Shown here one piece after another: positions 1 to 8,583 of a stretch of DNA of 64,000 nucleotides (the stretch's first letter is position 1; each line of letters starts with the position of its first letter). The DNA comes from Streptomyces nigrescens. Its GTDB lineage: Bacteria; Actinomycetota; Actinomycetes; Streptomycetales; Streptomycetaceae. The notes beneath the pieces are model-generated. The model worked only from the letters and a program-made list of their open reading frames with translations, had not been told where the DNA came from and did no database searches. The position numbers and the translations under genes were made by a program. The stretch spans positions 7,254,001 to 7,318,000 of the forward strand of contig AP026073.1 of assembly GCA_024349765.1 (NCBI GenBank), read 5' to 3'.

Positions 1-891
1 CAGGGGGCGTGGTTCGCCCTCCACCCGGAAGTCGACGGGCAGTCCGGCGCCGCGGACCTGGTCGATGAGGTCGGTGAGCTGTTCGACGCCGGGCTGGGGG
101 ACGTATTCGCCGCCTTCGGACTGTTCGCCGGTGCGCAGCACGCCCAGCAGGCGGCGCATCTCGGCCAGTGCCTGGCGGCCCGTGCCGGAGATCGTTTCCA
201 GGGCCTGGCGGGTCTGTTCGGGCGCGGCGTCGAGGACGTAGGCGGCGCCGTCGGCCTGGACGACCATGACGGAGACGTTGTGGGCGACGACGTCGTGCAG
301 TTCGCGGGCGATCCGGGCGCGCTCGGCGGCGACCGCGATGCGGGCCTGGGTCTCGCGCTCCTTCTCCAGCCGGGCGGCCTTCTCCTCCAGCTGGGCCCAG
401 TAGGCGCGGCGGGTGCGCACGGAGTCGCCGAGGACCCAGGCCAGTACGAAGGGGACGGTGAGCAGCGCCGTGAAGAACAGCATTTCCCACAGCTGCCGGT
501 TCCCGGGCCCTTCCCCGAAGCGCACCAGGGACAGGGCCGGGCCGACGAGGGCGCCGAGGAGGGCGCAGCGGGAGGCCCAGCGGGCGGTGGAGGTGCCGGA
601 CGCGACGGTGTACGTGATCACGAACATCGCGAAGTCGCCCAGGTTGGGCGGGATGTCGAAGATCAGCTGACCGACGCCGATGGCGGCCGTCAGCAGCAGC
701 ATCTTCACCGGGGCCTTGCGGCGCAGCGCCACGACGAGGCAGAGGCCGACCGTGAAGATCGCGGCGGGGAGCTGGCGCATGCCGCCGATGTCGGCGACGA
801 TCCACAGGCTGGTGAACCCGAGGAGAAGGACGGCCCAGAAGGTGTCCACTCCCGTCGGGTGCCTGCGGAGGAAGTCATAGAGGCGCTGCAC
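1..891 (-). CDS. Sensor histidine kinase, N-terminal part (cut by left edge)
   Basis: Two-component sensor kinase of the HisKA_3 (NarL-partner) type. The visible 297 residues start with a hydrophobic membrane domain of several segments (about residues 18-155), then a short coiled linker and the dimerisation/phosphoacceptor helix RELHDVVAHNVSVM, with the phosphorylated His near residue 199. The HATPase domain lies mostly outside the window. I chose GTG at 891 because an in-frame stop lies just upstream (928-930) and the start VQRLYDFLRRHP fits this kinase group. The response regulator should lie to the left, off the window. Its stimulus cannot be read from the sequence. Confidence 0.88.
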   Translation of the reverse strand, partial: MQRLYDFLRRHPTGVDTFWAVLLLGFTSLWIVADIGGMRQLPAAIFTVGLCLVVALRRKAPVKMLLLTAAIGVGQLIFDIPPNLGDFAMFVITYTVASGTSTARWASRCALLGALVGPALSLVRFGEGPGNRQLWEMLFFTALLTVPFVLAWVLGDSVRTRRAYWAQLEEKAARLEKERETQARIAVAAERARIARELHDVVAHNVSVMVVQADGAAYVLDAAPEQTRQALETISGTGRQALAEMRRLLGVLRTGEQSEGGEYVPQPGVEQLTDLIDQVRGAGLPVDFRVEGEPRPL

Positions 892-1060
892 GTAACCCAG
901 CGTAGGCAGAGCGGATAGGTGTACGAGTCAACCGGAGGGGCGATCCTCTACGTCAGCTCTACTCCCCAAGGTGGAGACCCTATGCGGCAAATGTGTCGGA
1001 CCGGGGGACGGCCTGCACATCAACCCGTGGGTTGACCCGGTGCCCCGCCCGTACCGTGGG

Positions 1061-2101
1061 GTGGTGACGAATGAGTGGTGCGGCTGGCGGGACGCGACCG
1101 AGCGGGCGCTGTACGGGGCGGACGACGGCTTCTACACGCGGTCCGGCGGCCCCGGTCCGGCCGGCCATTTTCGCACGTCGGTGCATGTTTCCCCGCTGTA
1201 CGCCGGTGCCGTCGCCGGGCTTTTGCGCCGGGTGGACGGCGCGCTGGGCCATCCGGCGGAGCTGGCGCTGGTCGATGTGGGCGCGGGCCGCGGTGAGCTG
1301 CTGACGGGGGTGCTGGCCGCGCTGCCGGACGGGGTGGCCGCCCGGCTCCGCCCGTACGCCGTCGAGCGGGCCGCGCGCCCCGAGGGGCTGGATCCGCGGA
1401 TCGACTGGCGGGATGAGCTGCCGGCGCCGGGCTCGGTCACCGGGCTGCTGTTCGCGAACGAATGGCTCGACAACGTGCCGGTGGACGTCGTCGAGACGGA
1501 CGGGGACGGTGTGGCCCGCCGGGTGCTGGTCCGCGCGGACGGCACGGAGCGGCTGGGCGAGCCGGTCGACGGCGCGGACGCGGAGTGGCTGCGGCGCTGG
1601 TGGTCGCCCCTGCCGGCCCCGTCCACTACTGGCACCGGCCGTACCGCGCCCTCCCCCGGGCTCCGGGCGGAGGTCGGGCGTCCTCGGGACGAGGCGTGGG
1701 CGCGGGCCGTCCGTACGCTGCGCGCCGGGCTCGCGGTCGCCGCCGACTACGCGCATGCGCGGGAGGACCGCCCGCCCTTCGGCACCCTCACCGGCTTCCG
1801 CGACGGCCGCGAGGTGCGCCCCGTCCCGGACGGCAGCTGTGACATCACCGCGCATGTGGCGCTGGACGCGTGCGCCGGGCCGTCGGCCGAGCTGCTGACC
1901 CAGCGCGAGGCGCTGCACGCCCTGGGGGTGGACGGCCGGCGTCCGCCGCTCTCCCTGGCGTCCACCGACCCGGCCGCGTACGTCCGGGCCCTCGGTAGGG
2001 CCGGTGCGGCGGCGGAACTGACCGATCCGGCGGGTCTCGGCGGCTTCGGCTGGCTCGTGGAGCCGGTGGGCGGGGAGTGCGCGGGCCTGCTCAAGCCGTG
2101 A
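1061..2101 (+). CDS. MidA/NDUFAF7-like SAM-dependent methyltransferase
   Basis: Class I methyltransferase of the MidA (DUF185) family, about 346 aa. It shows the SAM-binding glycine motif [12 protein letters not shown] and the family motif [13 protein letters not shown]. Animal and amoebal MidA (NDUFAF7) methylates an arginine of the 49-kDa complex I subunit (NuoD homologue), and here the next gene on the same strand, 178 bp downstream, is a NuoD. That makes NuoD the likely substrate by inference. The open frame runs back to 971, but the family-like sequence begins at the GTG of [15 protein letters not shown] at 1040 is an alternative. No strong ribosome site is visible before either. Confidence 0.8.
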   Translation: MVTNEWCGWRDATERALYGADDGFYTRSGGPGPAGHFRTSVHVSPLYAGAVAGLLRRVDGALGHPAELALVDVGAGRGELLTGVLAALPDGVAARLRPYAVERAARPEGLDPRIDWRDELPAPGSVTGLLFANEWLDNVPVDVVETDGDGVARRVLVRADGTERLGEPVDGADAEWLRRWWSPLPAPSTTGTGRTAPSPGLRAEVGRPRDEAWARAVRTLRAGLAVAADYAHAREDRPPFGTLTGFRDGREVRPVPDGSCDITAHVALDACAGPSAELLTQREALHALGVDGRRPPLSLASTDPAAYVRALGRAGAAAELTDPAGLGGFGWLVEPVGGECAGLLKP

Positions 2102-2279
2102 GGCCCGGTGCTCGAGCCGTGCGGCCGGGCCCCGCCCAGCGGCGAGGGCCGGGCCTGCTCGCGCCGTGGGGCGGCTCCCGGACGGAGGCGTTCCGGCGGG
2201 CGGCCGCGAGGCGTTCCAAGGGGTGGGACGGCGCAGGCCCAGGGCGTCCCCCGGGGTGGCGGGCTGCGAAACTGTTCCC

Positions 2280-3422
2280 ATGACGGAGACGACGGTCGGC
2301 ATCGGCGGCGCGGCGGAGAGCACCGACATGGTGCTGAACATCGGCCCGCAGCATCCCTCCACGCACGGTGTGCTGCGGTTGCGCCTCGTCCTGGACGGCG
2401 AGCGGATCCAGCACGCCGAGCCGGTGATCGGGTACATGCACCGGGGGGCCGAGAAGCTCTTCGAGGCCCGCGATTACCGCCAGATCATCATGCTCGCCAA
2501 CCGGCACGACTGGCTGTCGGCGTTCTCCAACGAGTTGGGTGTGGTGCTGGCCGTCGAGCGGATGCTGGGCATGGAGGTGCCCGAGCGCGCGGTGTGGACG
2601 CGGACGCTGCTGGCCGAGCTGAACCGCGTGCTGAACCACCTGATGTTCCTCGGCTCGTACCCCCTCGAACTGGGTGGTATCACCCCCGTCTTCCACGCGT
2701 TCCGTGAGCGCGAGGAGCTCCAGACCGTCATGGAGGAGATCTCCGGCGGCCGGATGCACTACATGTTCAACCGCGTCGGCGGCCTCAAGGAGGACCTGCC
2801 GGCCGGCTGGCTGGGCCGGGCCCGGCAGGCCGTCGCGGACGTGCGCTCCCGTATGGACGTCTTCGACAACCTGGTGCTGGGCAACGAGATCTTCCGCGGC
2901 CGGACGCGGGGCGTCGGGGTGCTCGCTCCGGAGACGGTGCACGCGTACGGCGTCTCCGGGCCGATCGCCCGTGCCTCGGGCGTCGACTTCGACCTTCGGC
3001 GGGACGAGCCGTACCTCGCCTACGGGGAGCTGGCGTCCACGCTCAAGGTGGTCACCCGTGAGGAGGGCGACTGCCTGGCCCGCTTCGAGTGCCTGCTGGA
3101 GCAGAGCCACAACGCGCTGGATCTCGCCGACGTCTGCCTGGACCGGATCGCGGAGCTGCCGCCGGGGCCGATCAACCAGCGCCTGCCGAAGGTACTGAAG
3201 GCGCCCGAGGGCACGACGTACGCCTGGACCGAGAACCCCCTCGGCATCAACGGCTACTACCTCGTCTCCAAGGGCGACAAGACGCCGTACCGCCTGAAGC
3301 TGCGCTCCGCGTCGTACAACAACATCCAGGCGCTGGTGGAGTTGCTGCCGGGGACGCTGGTCGCCGACATGGTCGCGATCCTCGGCTCGATGTTCTTCGT
3401 CGTCGGCGACATCGACAAGTAG
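2280..3422 (+). CDS. nuoD: Orphan NADH-quinone oxidoreductase subunit D-like protein
   Basis: Homologue of the 49-kDa/NuoD subunit of respiratory complex I, which lines the quinone pocket near cluster N2. It is 380 aa with family motifs GPQHPSTHG (His25 and His29), [15 protein letters not shown] and the C-terminal DMVAILGSM...GDIDK. No other nuo gene is nearby, so it is an orphan copy. By alignment from memory with Thermus Nqo4, the quinone-contacting Tyr87 (motif RMDYLHSF) is Trp78 here (RHDWLSAF), so normal quinone reduction is doubtful. The MidA-like methyltransferase upstream may modify it. ATG at 2280 opens the conserved region; the frame extends upstream without family similarity. Confidence 0.9.
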   Translation: MTETTVGIGGAAESTDMVLNIGPQHPSTHGVLRLRLVLDGERIQHAEPVIGYMHRGAEKLFEARDYRQIIMLANRHDWLSAFSNELGVVLAVERMLGMEVPERAVWTRTLLAELNRVLNHLMFLGSYPLELGGITPVFHAFREREELQTVMEEISGGRMHYMFNRVGGLKEDLPAGWLGRARQAVADVRSRMDVFDNLVLGNEIFRGRTRGVGVLAPETVHAYGVSGPIARASGVDFDLRRDEPYLAYGELASTLKVVTREEGDCLARFECLLEQSHNALDLADVCLDRIAELPPGPINQRLPKVLKAPEGTTYAWTENPLGINGYYLVSKGDKTPYRLKLRSASYNNIQALVELLPGTLVADMVAILGSMFFVVGDIDK

Positions 3423-3431
3423 AGCGACACC

Positions 3432-3454
3432 GTTGTCCACAGCCTGTGGACAAC
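3432..3454. promoter_or_regulatory. Palindrome made of two inverted DnaA boxes
   Basis: An 11-bp perfect inverted repeat around one base. The left arm holds TTGTCCACA (3433-3441) and the right arm its reverse complement (3445-3453). TTGTCCACA matches the preferred Streptomyces DnaA box. It lies just behind the nuoD stop in the convergent gap 3423-3609, so it could also be part of a transcription terminator. The rest of the gap is repeated CGGCCCCG/GGGGCCG sequence able to form hairpins. Confidence 0.5.
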
Positions 3455-3609
3455 AGTGCCGCGTCGCCGGCCCCCACTGGTCCCGAATCCACTCGGCCCC
3501 GAAAACCGCTCGGCCCCGGAGCCGGTCGGGCTTCGGGGCCGGTCGGGCTTCGGGGCCGAGTGCAGAGCGAGGGCGGGCGGTCGGGAGCCCGCCGGTCGGA
3601 CAACGGCGG

Positions 3610-4977
3610 TCAGGAAATGGCGCTCCGGAGGGCGCCGAGGTCGAGCTGCTCGGTCTCGTCGTGGGCGGTCAGGTCGATGACCTCGCCGGCGCCGCTGGTC
3701 GTCGCGCCGTCCGCGGTCGGCGCACCGTCCTGGGAACCCTCGGCGGGTGCCCCGGACGCCGGCTCCTCCGCGTCCCGCTCGTCGTCCGCAGCCCGCTCAC
3801 CGGCGGCCCGCGCGGCACCGGCCTCCGGCGCGTCCGCGGTCTCCGTACGGGCCCCGGGAAGGGCCGTACGGGCCGCCGTACGGGCCGAGTGCTCGGCGAG
3901 GGCCTCGTCGCCGACGACGTCCGCCAGGTCGTCCTCCAGCGGCGCGGGCAGCTGACGGGGGCCGGGGGCGGTCGCGTTGCCGAAGAAGTCGAAGCCGCCC
4001 ACGGTGCGCGGGGCGGTGGGACGGGACGGGGCGACCGCGGCGGCGGACGGGACCGGGCGGAGCGCGGGTCCGGCGGCGGGGGCCGTACGGGCGGGGAGCG
4101 CGCCGCCCGTGCGCTGTGCGGCGGCCGCCTGGCCGTTCCCCTGGCCGTTGTCCCCGTCCTGGCCGGTGCGGCCGCCCGGTGCGGGCTGCGCGGGCCGCTC
4201 GGCGGCGGCGCGCTGCCGGGCGGCGTTGCGCGCCAGCTGACACAGCGCCTGGTCGGCCTGCGCGTACGCCGCGGCGGTCGGGGCCGGCGCCGGCCGGTCC
4301 GTCGAGGGCCGGCCCGATGCCTCGCGGTCCGCGGACGCCTGACGGTCCGACGTCTGACGGTCCGACGTCTGACGGTCCGACGTCTGACGGTCCGACGTCC
4401 GACGGTCCGCCCGTCCCCGGCGGTCCGCTGCCGGGGCGTCAGGGGCGGTGGCCTTGGTCGCTCCCGCGGACTCGGGCGCCCGGGTGGCACCGGCGGCGGC
4501 CGGGAGTGCCCGGGCCGGGGCGGTCGCCTCTATGGCGAGCAGCCGGCGGCCCTCCAGGGCGCTGGCCCGCTCGGTCTCGGCGGTGGCGTAACGGCGGAGC
4601 AGCTCGGCGTGTTCGCTGCGCAGCCGGGCCAGTTCGGCGCGCTTGGCGCGCAACTTGGTGTCGAGGGCGGTGCGCAGCTCGCGGGACTCCTCGAGGTCCG
4701 TTTCGAGCTCGGCTATCCGTTCCTCGGTGCGCCACTCGTCGCGCACCCGGGCGCGGGTGAGTTCGGCGACCCGTCGGCCGGCCTTGCGGTCCCAGCTCCG
4801 CAGCAGGACGGCGCCGGTGACGGCCGCGGCCGCCGCGCCCGCGGCGAGCACGCGTTGGACCAGATCATCGCCGACAAACCACGGGCCCGCGGCGCAGACA
4901 AGGGACACACCGGCGACCGTCGTGGGAGGAAGCAGCCGGTGGAGGGGTGGGGAATGGCGGTGGCGTCCTCGTGGCAT
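3610..4977 (-). CDS. Membrane-anchored coiled-coil protein with disordered tail, unknown function
   Basis: I do not recognise a functional family. From ATG at 4977 (MPRGRHRHSPP) the 455-aa product has a short basic N-terminus, two hydrophobic segments (about residues 20-65), a charged coiled coil (about 70-150, rich in E, R, L and A), then a long Ala/Pro/Arg/Thr-rich disordered region ending in an acidic tail. The disordered part holds a tandem SDRQT repeat encoded by 15-bp DNA units. The conserved-looking patch TVGGFDFFGNATAP sits near residue 335. The architecture suggests a membrane-tethered scaffold facing the cytoplasm, but this is inference. It is convergent with nuoD. Confidence 0.75.
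   Translation of the reverse strand: MPRGRHRHSPPLHRLLPPTTVAGVSLVCAAGPWFVGDDLVQRVLAAGAAAAAVTGAVLLRSWDRKAGRRVAELTRARVRDEWRTEERIAELETDLEESRELRTALDTKLRAKRAELARLRSEHAELLRRYATAETERASALEGRRLLAIEATAPARALPAAAGATRAPESAGATKATAPDAPAADRRGRADRRTSDRQTSDRQTSDRQTSDRQASADREASGRPSTDRPAPAPTAAAYAQADQALCQLARNAARQRAAAERPAQPAPGGRTGQDGDNGQGNGQAAAAQRTGGALPARTAPAAGPALRPVPSAAAVAPSRPTAPRTVGGFDFFGNATAPGPRQLPAPLEDDLADVVGDEALAEHSARTAARTALPGARTETADAPEAGAARAAGERAADDERDAEEPASGAPAEGSQDGAPTADGATTSGAGEVIDLTAHDETEQLDLGALRSAIS
4341..4405. repeat. 15-bp tandem repeat inside the coiled-coil gene
   Basis: Four head-to-tail copies of a 15-bp unit, GACGGTCCGACGTCT (last copy ends in C), plus a partial fifth. Read on the minus strand it encodes the pentapeptide repeat SDRQT. 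The copies are almost identical, so copy number has probably changed recently. Confidence 0.9.
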
Positions 4978-5041
4978 GGCCAGAAACTTACCGTGCGTGC
5001 GGGATCTATGGGGCCCGGCCCACAAATCCGTTTCCGGCTGG

Positions 5042-6013
5042 TTACTTCCTGACCAGTCCCTTGGACTCCACATATGACCGCGCGACATCCGCGGGCTTGA
5101 GACGCTCGGCATCCACCTTGCGGTTCAAGTCGATCAAGTCTTCGGTCGTCAGAGCGCGCGTGAGCTTCCCGAGGGCGCTCTCGATCCGCTTGTCCCCGGC
5201 GCTCTCGGCATTCACCACCGGCAGCACATTGTCGGCGTTCTGCAGCCGCTTGTCGTCCTTGAGGAGCACCAGTCCGAAGCTGTCGAGCGTGGCGTCCGTG
5301 GTCGTGGTGAGCACCAGCTGATCGGTGCCGTCCTTGACGGCCTGCTTGGCCTGCGGCGTCCCGACTCCCTTGGGGTCCAGGCCCGTGATGTCGATGCCGT
5401 ACGTCTTCTCCAGGCCCGGCTTGCAGAACACCCGGGTCTCGCACTCCTCACCCGAGGCGAGTTTGATCTTCTGCTTCGATTCTCCGAGGTCGGAGAGGGT
5501 GGAGAGCTTGTACCGGGCGGCGAATTCCCGGCTCACCGCGAAGGCGTTCTGGTCCGTCGCACGGCCGGCCGGCAGCACCTTCAGTCCGCGCGGCCCGGCG
5601 AGCTTCTTCAGTGCCGCGACGGTCTTGCCGATGTCGCCGGACGCGACCGGCTTCGCCTTGCTGCCGTTCTTCTTCACGTTGAGGAATTCGGCGAGCGTGG
5701 AGGCATATTCGGGAACGACGTCGATCTGGCCCTTCTCCAGGGCCGGTTCATACAGCTCACGATTGGCGAGGGTCTGAACCCGGGTGCGGTAACCGGCGTC
5801 CTGCAGGAGCCGGGAATAGATCTCGGCGAGCACCTTGGACTCGGTGAAACCCGCCGAGCCGATGACGATCTCGCCGCGCTTTCCGCCCTTGCCGTCGCCG
5901 CCGCCCTTCTCCTCCAGCGTCGGGCCGCCGCACGCGGCCAGCCCGGCCGCCACCGCCACCACCGTGCCCGCGACCACCGCGGTGCGTGCCGTGTTGCTTC
6001 TCGTCGATGCCAC
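5042..6013 (-). CDS. Glycine betaine/choline-type ABC transporter substrate-binding lipoprotein
   Basis: OpuAC/ProX-family binding protein, 323 aa, starting at GTG 6013. The leader ends in the lipobox LAAC (Cys about residue 28), so the protein is lipid-anchored outside the membrane. The mature part has the typical IVIGSAGFTESKVLAEIYS start and the sequence around DLIDLNRKVDAERLKPADVARSY near the C-terminus. It is the last gene of an operon after two permease genes. The gap to the permease (6014-6168) is repetitive. Substrates are expected to be quaternary amines or related osmolytes. No ATPase gene accompanies the set. Confidence 0.9.
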   Translation of the reverse strand: MASTRSNTARTAVVAGTVVAVAAGLAACGGPTLEEKGGGDGKGGKRGEIVIGSAGFTESKVLAEIYSRLLQDAGYRTRVQTLANRELYEPALEKGQIDVVPEYASTLAEFLNVKKNGSKAKPVASGDIGKTVAALKKLAGPRGLKVLPAGRATDQNAFAVSREFAARYKLSTLSDLGESKQKIKLASGEECETRVFCKPGLEKTYGIDITGLDPKGVGTPQAKQAVKDGTDQLVLTTTTDATLDSFGLVLLKDDKRLQNADNVLPVVNAESAGDKRIESALGKLTRALTTEDLIDLNRKVDAERLKPADVARSYVESKGLVRK

Positions 6014-6020
6014 TTGGTTA

Positions 6021-6168
6021 CCCCTTCAGCCCTTCAGCCCGTCCGTCAGTCAGTCAGTCAGTAAGTCCGCAGGCCCGCCGGCCCGTCAGTCCGCCGGCCC
6101 GTCAGCCTGTCCGGGAGTCGGTCAGTCGGTCCGGGAGTCCGTCAGTCGGTCCGGGAGCCCGCCGGTCG
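6021..6168. repeat. Low-complexity GTCAGTC / GTCCGGGAG repeats between operon genes
   Basis: The 155-bp space between the permease stop and the binding-protein start consists of GTCAGTCAGTC runs followed by copies of a unit built from GTCAGTCGGTCCGGGAGTCC. The arms can pair weakly. It may set the permease to binding-protein expression ratio, or may be simple slippage DNA. Confidence 0.7.
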
Positions 6169-6885
6169 TCAGTCCGCCGGTATCGGCTCTGCTCGGGCCG
6201 GGGCGGACCGCGTGGCCCGCCAGCCGCCCCGCATCGGGTCGAGGAGCCGCTCGGCGAGGACGAGGGCGCCCTCCACGGCCAGGGCGAGGACGGCCACCAG
6301 CAGCGCGCCCGCGACGACCTGTGCGGTGTCGTAGTTGCCGAAGCCGGCGGTGATGATCCGGCCCAGGCCCCCGCCCCCGGCGAGCGCCGCCAGCGTCGCC
6401 GTCGCCACCACCTGGACCGTGGCCGACCGCAGACCCGTCATGATCAGCGGGTAGGCGAGCGGTATCTCGACCCGGAACAGCACCTGCGGCCCGGACATGC
6501 CCATGCCGCGCGCGGCCTCGACCACATCGCGGTCCGCCTCCCGCATCCCGAGATAGGCGTTGGTCAGCAGCGGCGGCACCGCGAACAGCACCAGCGCGAG
6601 GACCGTCGGCCAGTCGCCGTGCCGGCCCAGCGGGCTGAGCGTCAGCAGCACCAGGACCGCGTACGTCGGCACCGCCCGCCCGATGTTGGCGAGATTGACC
6701 GCCAGCGCGCCGCCCTTGCCGAGGTGGCCCAGCCAGAGCGCCACCGGCAGCGCGATCAGGCAGGCCAGGGCCAGGCACACCGCGCTGAGCCGGACGTGCT
6801 CGGCGAGGCGGTGCGTCACGCCCTTCTCGCCCGCCCAGTTGGCGGCCGTCGTCAGCCACTGCCAGGCCCCCGCGATCACCCCCAT
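6169..6885 (-). CDS. Osmoprotectant ABC transporter permease (OpuC-type)
   Basis: Integral membrane permease of a betaine/choline-class importer, 238 aa with about five to six hydrophobic segments. The EAA loop EAARGMGMSGPQVLFRVEIPLA that contacts the ATPase is intact, and the segment AGGGGLGRIITAGFGNYD follows. The ATG at 6885 lies 3 bp after the stop of the other permease, so the two are translationally coupled. It is the second gene of the permease-permease-binding protein operon. An ATPase must come from elsewhere. Confidence 0.9.
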   Translation of the reverse strand: MGVIAGAWQWLTTAANWAGEKGVTHRLAEHVRLSAVCLALACLIALPVALWLGHLGKGGALAVNLANIGRAVPTYAVLVLLTLSPLGRHGDWPTVLALVLFAVPPLLTNAYLGMREADRDVVEAARGMGMSGPQVLFRVEIPLAYPLIMTGLRSATVQVVATATLAALAGGGGLGRIITAGFGNYDTAQVVAGALLVAVLALAVEGALVLAERLLDPMRGGWRATRSAPARAEPIPAD

Positions 6886-6888
6886 CGC

Positions 6889-7641
6889 TCAGCCCACCGC
6901 CTTCACCGCACGGGCCCGGCCGCGCGCCCACGCCACCGCCCTGCTCCGCACCCCGGCCCGGCCACCGGCCCGCGTCCAGGGCGTCAGCAGCCGCTGAAGG
7001 GCCATCAGCAGGACGTCGGCGACCAGCGCCAGCAGCACGCACAGCACCGAGGCCGTCAGCACCTCGGCCTTGAAGAATCCGGCCATCCCGCTGGCGATGA
7101 GATTGCCCAGACCGCCGTAGCCGACGACGGAGCCGACGGTCGTCATCGCCACCGTCGAGACCGTGGCGATCCGCAGCCCGGCCACCAACGCCGGTATCGC
7201 CAGCGGGAGTTCGACGCCGAACAGCAGCCGCACCGGGCCGTACCCCATCCCGCGGGCGGCCTCCCGCACCCCGGCGGGCACCGCCTGCAGACCGGCGAGG
7301 AGGTTGCGCACCAGGATCGTCAGCGAATACAGCACCAGGCCCGTCACGACCACCGCCGCCGAGACCCCGAAGACCGGCGTGAGCAGCGCGAACATCGCCA
7401 GCGACGGGATCGTGTACAGCACCGTCGTCAGCCCCAGGACCGGCCCGGCCGCACCCCGCCAACGGCGCGCCACCAGCGCCAGCGGGAAGGCGAGCAGCAG
7501 GCCGAGCGCGACGGACACGGCGGTGATGCCGATGTGCTGGACCGTGGCGTCCGTCAACTCCTGGCTGCGGGTGCGCAGATACTCACCGCACACCCAGTCG
7601 TTCGCCTCCAGGCAATTCACCCCGCCCGCCCGGCCGCTCAT
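6889..7641 (-). CDS. Osmoprotectant ABC transporter permease (OpuC-type)
   Basis: First gene of the importer operon, 250 aa. It has several transmembrane segments and the coupling loop EAARGMGYGPVRLLFGVELP. A short region of about 35 residues precedes the first membrane span. I chose ATG 7641 because GGGGGAGG lies 8 nt upstream; GTG 7650 in the same frame would overlap that ribosome site. Operons of this family usually also carry an OpuCA-type ATPase with CBS domains, and none is found before or after it. Confidence 0.88.
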   Translation of the reverse strand: MSGRAGGVNCLEANDWVCGEYLRTRSQELTDATVQHIGITAVSVALGLLLAFPLALVARRWRGAAGPVLGLTTVLYTIPSLAMFALLTPVFGVSAAVVVTGLVLYSLTILVRNLLAGLQAVPAGVREAARGMGYGPVRLLFGVELPLAIPALVAGLRIATVSTVAMTTVGSVVGYGGLGNLIASGMAGFFKAEVLTASVLCVLLALVADVLLMALQRLLTPWTRAGGRAGVRSRAVAWARGRARAVKAVG

Positions 7642-7968
7642 CGCCGTCACCTCCCCCGCCGGTCCTCGCCCCGGTCACGTCCCGTCGATCACGCCACGTC
7701 GGTCACGCCGCGTCGGTCACGCCACGTCGGTCACCCGGTGTGACACTCCGCCGTGGCGCAACCCGTTCGCTCATCTTTTCGATGTCGTTGCGACCGACCC
7801 TAGACCCGACCACTGACAATCGCACCGGTCCCGCCGCCACCGGTGCGTATCGCCATCCACCCGCAACGCCCCGTTCACGACCGGAAGTACGGGCACGAAC
7901 GCCGCGGGGCCCGGCCCGCGCAGCGTCTCGCTGTCGCAGACCGGGCCCCGCCCGGTGTCACTCCGCGG
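7642..7968. other. Gene-free stretch upstream of the importer operon
   Basis: It contains three to four tandem copies of an ACGTCGGTCACGCC-like unit (about 7684-7736) close to the permease start and a promoter-like motif at 7797-7819. No supported ORF was seen; a 23-codon frame from 7774 on the minus strand lacks a good ribosome site. Confidence 0.6.
7797..7819 (-). promoter_or_regulatory. PafBC/RecA-NDp-like promoter motif
   Basis: On the minus strand it reads TTGTCAGTG, 8 nt, TAGGGT. This matches the RecA-independent DNA-damage promoter pattern TTGTCRGTG-N8-TANNNT known from mycobacteria (PafBC-dependent). It points towards the permease gene with about 150 nt of leader. It may be a true stress promoter for the importer or a chance match. 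Two related motifs occur at 54443 and 55700. Confidence 0.45.
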
Positions 7969-8454
7969 TCAGACCCGCGCGTCCGCCCCGCCGTCGCCCT
8001 CGTCGTCCGGAAGCTTGCAGACCCGCTCCAGGAAGATCGCGGCGACCACCACGGCCGCGCCGGCGACCACCGACAGACCGGCGTAGATCGCCTGGTCCCG
8101 GCGGGGTTCCACATCGAGGCCGGCGGTCAGCAGGAAGACGCCGACACCGCCGTACAGCCCGGCCACCAGCGACGCCACCAGGGCGCTCGCCTGGCCGAAG
8201 ACCACCGCACGGGCGGCCAGCAGCGGATCGACGCCCTTGGCGCCGGGCCGCCGCTCCCGCTGGGCGCGCAGCCGTCCGCGGAACTCGAAGGCGGTGCCGG
8301 CGAGCACGGCGGCGAGGAACGCCAGCACGATGGGCGCGGCCACCGGCACGCTGGGGAGCGTGCCGAAGGAGTCCCACAGCCGGGCGCCGCCCCAGGCCAG
8401 CACCCCGGCTGCCAGGAACAGCCCGACGAGCACCTTGATGTGTAGCTGTTTCAC
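7969..8454 (-). CDS. DUF3180 membrane protein
   Basis: Small membrane protein of the DUF3180 family, 161 aa. Two hydrophobic segments form the N-terminal half (about residues 5-25 and 37-55), and two more follow (about 82-110 and 125-145). The basic linker RGRLRAQRERRPGAKGVDPL between them is typical. The family is usually found next to folK in actinomycetes, as here (130 bp downstream of folK on the same strand). The role is unknown, and the link to folate synthesis is by position only. Confidence 0.85.
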   Translation of the reverse strand: MKQLHIKVLVGLFLAAGVLAWGGARLWDSFGTLPSVPVAAPIVLAFLAAVLAGTAFEFRGRLRAQRERRPGAKGVDPLLAARAVVFGQASALVASLVAGLYGGVGVFLLTAGLDVEPRRDQAIYAGLSVVAGAAVVVAAIFLERVCKLPDDEGDGGADARV

Positions 8455-8583
8455 CGAGCGATCGCCCCTCGCACCGTCCTGCCCTTCACCGCCACCACGG
8501 CCGTCCTCGTCGCCGCACCGCCGCCGTCGCCGTCAGTGGGGTCCGACGACCGCGCCGACGCCACGGCTCCTTGGGTCCAACGC

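Noticed and set aside
4341-4405. Possible CRISPR array
   Set aside because: The units are contiguous without spacers and in frame with the gene.
3433-5052. Long Arg/Gly-rich frame opposite the coiled-coil gene
   Set aside because: Its composition follows the complementary strand; it lacks a ribosome site and known motifs.
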